Part shown: piece by piece, positions 54,604 to 64,000 of the stretch
Position numbering within the stretch: position 1 is the first letter of the stretch
Layout: every line of letters begins with the position of its first letter
DNA from: Ridgeia piscesae
Lineage: Eukaryota; Annelida; Polychaeta; Sabellida; Siboglinidae
NCBI GenBank assembly: GCA_025642075.2
Contig: JAODUO010000483.1
Location: 121,001 to 185,000, forward strand
DNA: 64,000 nt
Direction of reading: 5' to 3'
Notes under the pieces: model-generated
Seen by the model: only the letters and a program-made list of their open reading frames with translations
Databases searched by the model: none
Told to the model about the DNA's origin: nothing
Program-made: the position numbers and the translations under genes

Positions 54604-54739
54604 ATGATGTCGACGATGGAACTGCTCCTAGTGACGGTCTGCGTGTGTCTGCTGGCCGCTGTCAGCGGCACAGAGCTGAGACATCATCACGGCAAGGACG
54701 GAGAACACGACGATGCCTTCGACCACGACGCAATCCTTG
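54604..54739 (+). CDS. First coding exon of a second calumenin/reticulocalbin paralogue (partial)
   Basis: An ATG at 54604 opens 45 codons: signal peptide MMSTMELLLVTVCVCLLAAV, then GTELRHHHGKDGEHDDAF and DHDAIL, ending in phase 1 at a good donor (G|GTTAGT). The intact CREC gene at 45.1 kb has the same design, ending DAFDHAAILG|G with the same phase, so this is a tandem paralogue on the same strand. I find no following exon (expected to begin like GSQEALDEFEKLAP) in the 9.2 kb to the window end. Either intron 1 is very long and contains the antisense IL-17 gene, or this is an orphaned exon of a broken copy. Confidence 0.75.
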
Positions 54740-54800
54740 GTTAGTCACACAACATTCGTCTTTATTCTCCACGTGCATTTACCTCGATTCTATGCTACAT

Positions 54801-55044
54801 ACCCAGATAGCGTGCACACGTTAATGTAACGTTAATGTAACGTTAGCAGAAACGTTCGTTTAACGTATAAATGCGAACGTTTTCTTACGTCATTTTGCTC
54901 GTTTCTTTAACGTTAATCTGTGTTTCAGTTCTAACCATACCAAAACAACCAAAAACCAACGTTTCGGGAGATTTAGCCGTACCCAAAATGAAACGGTTCT
55001 AACCAAATGCCAACGTTAATGTAACGTTTGCATGCTATCTGGGT
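54801..55044. mobile_element. MITE with ACCCAGATAGC terminal inverted repeats
   Basis: The ends read ACCCAGATAGCGTGCACACG and, reverse complemented from the right, ACCCAGATAGCATGCAAACG. AT flanks each side. The interior repeats AACGTTAATGTAACG. It is 244 bp, non-coding, and sits in the presumed first intron of the second CREC gene. Confidence 0.85.
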
Positions 55045-58000
55045 ATGCATCCAGACGACACGCGCACACCCAGAGTTCTACGCCTGTCCACGCGTACGTA
55101 AGATGTACCCACTCCCCGGGTTCGTCGGCTACGCATCGTCGGTCTTCATTTGTTTGTCTGGGGAAAACCACGATACCGTTGCATATGTAGACTACCTCAC
55201 AGTAAAAATCTCCGCAAAAGTTTTAGGATAGAATGAACACGAAGGTAGTCAAGGAAAAGGTATGCTTACAGTATGTTCACATTTTCAGACGTAGCCTTTT
55301 AGTGGTAGTTTTTATACGCAACAGTCTACAACGAGTCGTGTTGTTGCGACATTAGACAGGTGAATGCGTGTGTGCCTGTGTGCCATTGTTTGACGTTGAC
55401 TGATGTTTTTGCGTGCAAGTGACAAACTCCCCACAGGCGTTGTAATATAAATTGAGATAATTGGCTTTGACAAAGGTTATGCATGCTTTTGTGTGCGTCC
55501 GATGCTGGTGTGTGTGCGTGCGTGTGTGTGAATGCACTGTGAATATGTGTGCATATCAGTGCGTGCATGCGTACATGTGTGCATGCACATGTAAGCGTGA
55601 GTGCATATGTGCGTGACCGCATTTGCGTGCAGTGTAAAGCTACGTTTTAACTTATAAAAAGCTGCTTTGACAACGTCGTCGTTATAAACTAATAATGCTT
55701 TGCGTTAAAGTTTTCAAATGTCGTACCGCATGTTGACGATGCACCGAGCACAGCGCACTGGAGTAAAACGTGTCTCCATCGCGCCCTGCAATAGGGGCCT
55801 ATATATAACTATTCCTACTGTGTGACATAGCAGTTACGTTATCGGGAACACATTTACATACGCTGCTTCTGTTGCACAACATCAAGTAAACACTAGTCAA
55901 TGGAGAATTTAAATAACGAGGTCGGTGTCATTGATTAGAGTGTCTTCCGGTGATAAGTAATTTAATTTACAATATGCCACCAGGTTGAGCCACTATCACG
56001 GAGGATTGCAATGGAGCCGTGAACTGCACACATAAGCAAACATAAGACGATTTCTTTCCTCACTTTTAACTTTTTAGTGAAGTCCAGCAGAAAGATAATG
56101 TGAAGTGTCCACGAATGAGGCTGTAGTGTTGTCGTCTCGCTACTACCTCTTTGTAAGACGTAGCGTGACGACCTCGAGGAACGAGGGGAACCTGTATTAT
56201 CGCCTACACGAGGAGTACGCGATAATAATATATAAGTTGTAGCGCCACAGTATATATATCTAATAATCTGTCTGTTGTCAGTATTGCTCGGTACGCCCCA
56301 GAGGCATGCCAACATCATCTCTAGAAAGTGGAAAATTTTGAAAGTCATCCATACACTAGATATATGTTATATGTAAATATTCAAGAAAACATATGAAACT
56401 ATTAAGGAAGAGGAAGGTCATTTAATAACTACAGTTTACTCATGGAAACGCAACAGCATGAGTGAAAATACAACAGAACCTACATATAAATTGAGAACTG
56501 TTCCGCTGTGACAGGGCAAGAGCGGGTAATATGGCCCCTCGGCTAACGCGAGCCTCACGTGACCGTTACACTTCTAACCGCCACAAGACTGTGAGCGTAC
56601 AAAGGGTGCAGTGCCGCGAGTGTTGTCTATGGCTGTGATGGTGACTGATTATAATAAAGCATGAACTTGGGATATTTGAATCTAGGGAATGTGCGTGCGA
56701 TGTTTGTGCTGACTACTCAATTACGTGGTATATTTCGTGACGGGGTCACTTTGGCTGCACATAATATTTGTAAAACAACAGAGTTGTTCTTTAACAAAAT
56801 CGACACAAATAATTATTGTACTTCATATACGACTTGTTAAGGTAGAGACTGCATACTACACGAATGTCTTGTCAACATATTTATTTCAGTAACACAACAT
56901 AAATTATATGTTTTCGTAGAAATTTGCCAAACATAGTAAGTATACCGGTACTTAAGGGTCCCGCTTTATCAATAAATTTTCCATAATCCTCTGTTTGTCA
57001 CAATAGTTTTCTTTACACAACCATCCTAATCCCGCTGCATTTGCGCCTCCCACGTGACCAAAATTTATTATCATCCAACGTTTGGTGGCGAACGTGCCGG
57101 TTTTAGCATTTGGTGGGACTCTTGGAGAATGGTTGACCGGTCATTCTGTCACAGTTCCATCTATTACCACATGGACTTCGTAACACGTGACCCACTTCAT
57201 CATCCGCCATGTTCCTGGCTGCGTCTGTGTAGGTTTGGCTGATGAGCCCTATCCTTGCCCAGGAGTGTGTGGAGCAGCGGGGGTTGGACACTGCTGCTGG
57301 TAGAGGCAGTTGAGAGGCTGCTAGCCCGAATGTTGTGCACTCGCAGTGCAGACCTGTTCAGACTTGCGTGAAGCCTTCACTTGTTGGTAGATGTGCTGCC
57401 TCTCCATACACCATTCGTTGCTTCTTTGACGGAAGGGGCTGGCCGGCCTGTAGACTCGTGTCGTATTAGCAAATCGCAATTCGTTCGAAAGCAATTATAA
57501 AAAGTACATGCAGGCCCTAACACTATTGAAAGATTGAAGTCTTTTTGAAAGTACTCAACTGTTCAGGATTTTTTATCAAGTCGCTACTTTTATCTCCCAA
57601 GGCCAGTCTCAGTCATTTTGTTGCCGTTTATCCCTCAATTACTAAATACTCTAATAACATGTTTTTTTTTAAAGTAACAACTAGCTGGTCACAGCTATCA
57701 GAACCCAGAAGAACTAATAACATTGACTCTGTGGACACGGGACCCACACTCGTGTCTAGACAAACAGAGAGAAACAGAAGAAAACGTGACAGACATTCCA
57801 GTCTCCATGAACAACCCATCCACGTGGAAACATGCTCCGGCATCGGCAGCGGCCGACCAATGACGACGATGATGGTGGTGGTGGTGGTGGTGATGATGAT
57901 GATGGTGGTAATGATGATGATAATAATGACGATGGTGATGATGGTGGTGATGACGATGATGATGAAAATGGTGGTCATGATGATTATGATGGTGGTGATT

Positions 58001-59178
58001 GTGGTGATGATGGAGATGATGATGGTGATGATTGTGGTGATGATGATGATGATGGTGGTGATAATGATGAGGATGATGATGATGATGGTGATGACGATGA
58101 TGATTGGTGATGACGGAGATGATGATGGTGATGATTGTGGTGATGATGATAATGATGATGGTGGTGATAATGATGAGGATGGTGATGATGATGGTGATGA
58201 CAACGATGAGGATGATTGTGGTGATGATGGTGATGACGATGATGATGATGATGGTGATGATGATGGTGATAATGATAAAAAATAATTCCGGACATGACAT
58301 GATTTTGTTGGCGGCAGTGTGCCCGAATGAAGGGAAACGAAAGGACTGGAGGCATTACCACCCTGCACGTTTTAGTTTTCTCTCCAATATAGACATATGT
58401 GTACGTAGTTAACTGTCCCGTCCTCAATATAGTGTCGTGTGGTATCAAGTCACTGACAAAGACTTCAAATCCAATGTAAGTATTTATTTATATACAAAAT
58501 GTATATGTAATAAATTATTATGCATACAGAGATTCATTATGCCCATAAATTAAAACCGGTTAAATAACTCATTACCGGGTAGTATTTCTATTAAAACGCT
58601 ACAACCAACAAGTTACGTCCGGATAAATAAACACTTATGTTACACAGATTCGTTCAAAATACTATATACAATAAATTAATAATTCATACAAAATACAATA
58701 CTTGATTAATTAATTAAAACCGGGTAAGCACACCACTAGCTAATCATGGTTAACTCAAAACAGAGCACGTAATAAATTACGATAGTTAAATACATCCTTG
58801 TGTAACAGGCTGCAACTTGGTACTTATAATTACATCGTACATAGAAGCTCTATGCAATAGATCATTCAAACTTAACCAAGCTACGTTGAGCTGGAAGAGA
58901 GACAATATGGTCTCGGTCCACTCGCCTGCATTAACACCCGATTAGTGCAGCTCCGGAATTGGTCAAGGCGCATTTAGATTTAAAATCACCACATATCACA
59001 GCCATTTAAAATCAACGTAAACAGCAAAATAACAAAACACTAACAAACATCCGTATAAAAATAAAGCCTCCTTTGTGCTTAAACAGGAACAATATCACAA
59101 TATTTGGAAATAAGTTAAGCTGCCATTTGAGCGAGTCGAGAAGTGAGATGTTCTCGGCTGAGCGAGCGACGGTCTGGT
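55045..59178. other. Presumed intron/intergenic region
   Basis: No exon recognised. It contains GTGTGCGTGC-rich low-complexity sequence (55,340-55,640), AT-rich DNA and the GATGAT tract. Minus-strand AATAAA near 58480 might serve IL-17. The frames at 55962-56348 and 57054-57291 have no recognisable family. Confidence 0.35.
57865..58282. repeat. (GATGAT/GGTGAT)n low-complexity tract
   Basis: About 400 bp of trinucleotide-like GAT/GGT repeats, open in several frames on both strands; not coding. Confidence 0.97.
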
Positions 59179-60606
59179 CTAGTCGAGCACGGGAGCGGGT
59201 AAGGCTTCCTCGGCGGTCTGCGTGGCGGGAACAGCGCACGTGCAGCCGGTGGCGATCTTCTCCCAGGCGGGCTCCCATCGGTACATCCCGTCCTTCTCCC
59301 CCTTCCGTTTCAGCACCCTCTGGTGGTAGAACACGCGCTCGCACTGGTTGACCGTGTGTCCGCCAATGCAGCGCTCGCAGCGACACCTAGCCTCGGCAAT
59401 GTCCGCTGGGAATCGGTTCTCGTCGTGATTGATGACGTAGTACCAGGGACAGGTGGAGCGCTGCTCTTGGTCGCCGGTTTTGGGCAGCTCCGTCGGACAC
59501 GTCCGGTCGCCGTACAGATGGTTGAGGAACGGAGCGACGGCAGCATCTATGTCGCCGTGGGGCGCCTCGTCGTGGTCACTAGGCGTGACGGTAGACGTCG
59601 GGGCTGACCGCGTGAACCGCAGCAGACAGCTGACGGCGGCAAAGAGGAGAGCGATGTGCTGCTTCTTGACACTCTGGAACAATGAAGGAGAAACACATTG
59701 AGGCATTGACAATCCGGAACAAAACAGGAGAAATATATGTATGTAGGCGGCTCATGTTGTCTGCTAGATTAGTCGGTCGCTCGCTTGACTATTACAAGTT
59801 TGCTTAACAAGTGACAACTGTTGAAATAACACCTATCAAATCATGTAGAAAAGTTATTATTAGTCATTAGGTGCAGCATGTAATTATATTGCAGTGCAAG
59901 GAATCCCCCATGGTGTTACTTGGGTTATTTTGTTAATGGTTTAGACATGCGATAACAAAAATGGTAATACACATCACCGGATGATAGTTATCATAGTAAT
60001 AATAATATTTATTATTTATAAAGCGCTTCATCCATTATGCTTAAAGCGCTGTACAATAAAATATAAAGCTATTTATGATGTTTTAGATATACTATTAATA
60101 ATAATAAATACAACTGTAAAATTTACTTTCAGAAAAAATGTAGAAACGTTAAATTATTTATATTAAAACTGTTAATTAAATATGGAACTGTACTGCCTCA
60201 ACGAGCAAACAAAAACACAACAAAAACTACTTATTTGTTGGCTGTATGACTACAGAGATTCGTTTTATATATCGTTATTTGAGTAACCCAAAATTAATAT
60301 AATTTACACTGAATACCTCTACTCATAACCTCGGTTACTGGGCCGAAACACGAGACACATCACCTCCGTAGAATCAGGCTACGAGTAAAGTCCAACCGTC
60401 AGTTATCAATTAAGATACTTTAGGCAGCATTGACAACGAACACAGCGCCCCAGTAGCAAACAGTTTGCTAATATAGCTATATAATGAAATACCGCGTACC
60501 CTGTGTTCAAGATCATGATTATGCCTTTCGGGTTATTATCTATTTATCGCAGTGTTTTCTAGAAATGTTAGATAGAAGATGTTAAACTTACCATGCTGGA
60601 GTTCAT
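59179..60606 (-). CDS. Interleukin-17 family cytokine (2 exons)
   Basis: Secreted cystine-knot cytokine; invertebrate IL-17s act in mucosal and epithelial immunity through IL-17 receptors. Minus-strand exons: 60592-60606 (MNSSM) and 59179-59673, total 510 nt (169 aa). The signal peptide core IALLFAAVSCLLRF starts in exon 2, cleaved near TRSA-PT. The IL-17 core is clear: CPWYYVINHDENRFP, then IAEARCRCERC, then CERVFYHQRVLKRK and CTCAVP. These supply the cysteines of the knot (C.C..C and C.C). A longer proline/acid-rich N-terminal stretch precedes the core. The short first exon splitting the leader is supported by a canonical GTAAG donor, a TTCCAG acceptor and exact phase. An in-frame internal start further down exon 2 lacks the leader. 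A TATA box lies about 155 bp upstream of the start. The gene is GC-rich compared with its AT-rich surroundings. Confidence 0.92.
60003..60058. repeat. Interspersed ATAAAGCGC/GCGCTGTAC repeat fragment
   Basis: TTTATAAAGCGCTTCATCC then TTAAAGCGCTGTACA is an imperfect palindrome common as a repeat end in animal genomes. Related shorter pieces occur near 36893 and 43905. Confidence 0.4.
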
Positions 60607-60760
60607 GTTGTATTGACAGTGGTTCTAGTATGTCTGTGACGAGTTGACTTGTTCGATTGACAGAGACAGACGGGTTCCTGTCGAAACTTGGTGGTCACTT
60701 GTCGTAATCTGTCGAAGTTGTCGAGGGGCTGGTTATGTCTCAATCTGGCGACACGACCCT

Positions 60761-60770
60761 CTATATATAC
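60761..60770 (-). promoter_or_regulatory. TATA box of the IL-17 gene
   Basis: The minus strand reads GTATATATAG, 155 bp upstream of the IL-17 start codon and in the right orientation, the usual design for an inducible cytokine gene. Spacing implies a 5' UTR of about 125 nt. Confidence 0.55.

Positions 60771-64000
<3,230 letters not shown>

Noticed and set aside
57054..57291. Overlapping 62-aa ORFs on both strands
   Set aside because: No family recognised; possibly old transposon debris, but nothing firm enough to annotate.
57545..58448. Asp/Gly-, Met/Val- or His-rich proteins from the GAT/GGT tract
   Set aside because: Low-complexity DNA open in many frames on both strands.

Overview
The window is nuclear DNA from an intron-rich animal. 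Every recognisable gene is a conserved metazoan gene split into short exons with GT-AG (twice GC-AG) introns. An IL-17 cytokine, tRNA-derived SINEs, LINE and Penelope-like remnants, foldback elements and many micro- and minisatellites point to an invertebrate bilaterian, perhaps a lophotrochozoan. The sequence alone does not fix the phylum. There is no bacterial or viral gene content.

Layout. ASF1 (histone chaperone, minus, 434-5073). FAM91A1 (Golgi/endosome tethering factor, minus, 21 coding exons, 7775-31802). A gap holding LINE debris, a 37-bp minisatellite and a perfect hairpin. SREK1IP1 (zinc-knuckle/RS splicing-associated protein, minus, 34521-40861). An FBXL12-like F-box/LRR gene head-to-head with it (plus, 41141-43480). 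A six-EF-hand reticulocalbin/calumenin (CREC) gene (plus, 45101-47376). CENP-W (minus, 48511-50896). Two LINE fragments and a 740-bp (CCGT)n/(CCGC)n tract. The first exon of a second CREC gene (plus, 54604-54739). An IL-17 family cytokine (minus, 59179-60606). Exon models were built by hand from homology, splice consensus and phase. For all complete genes the exon lengths sum to whole codons.

The most striking feature is inside FAM91A1. Several of its minisatellites are tandem copies of its own splice junctions. A ~4.3-kb array of 43-bp units fills most of intron 12, and each unit is the last 27 nt of exon 12 plus the first 16 nt of the intron, so the 5' splice site is repeated about 99 times. 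A 29-bp array in intron 15 (about 32 copies) repeats the 3' splice site and first 11 nt of exon 16. A ~37-bp array in intron 2 (about 20 copies) repeats the acceptor of exon 3. Degenerate versions occur at the exon 14 donor and the exon 13 acceptor. All grow into the intron and leave the exon-proximal copy as the working site. I know of no named element class that does this; it could be splice-junction-seeded minisatellite growth that lengthens introns and supplies decoy splice sites.

The genes are ordinary housekeeping and immune genes and do not form a shared pathway. ASF1 and CENP-W both act in chromatin and cell division. The two CREC genes are tandem paralogues. SREK1IP1 and the F-box gene probably share a divergent promoter.
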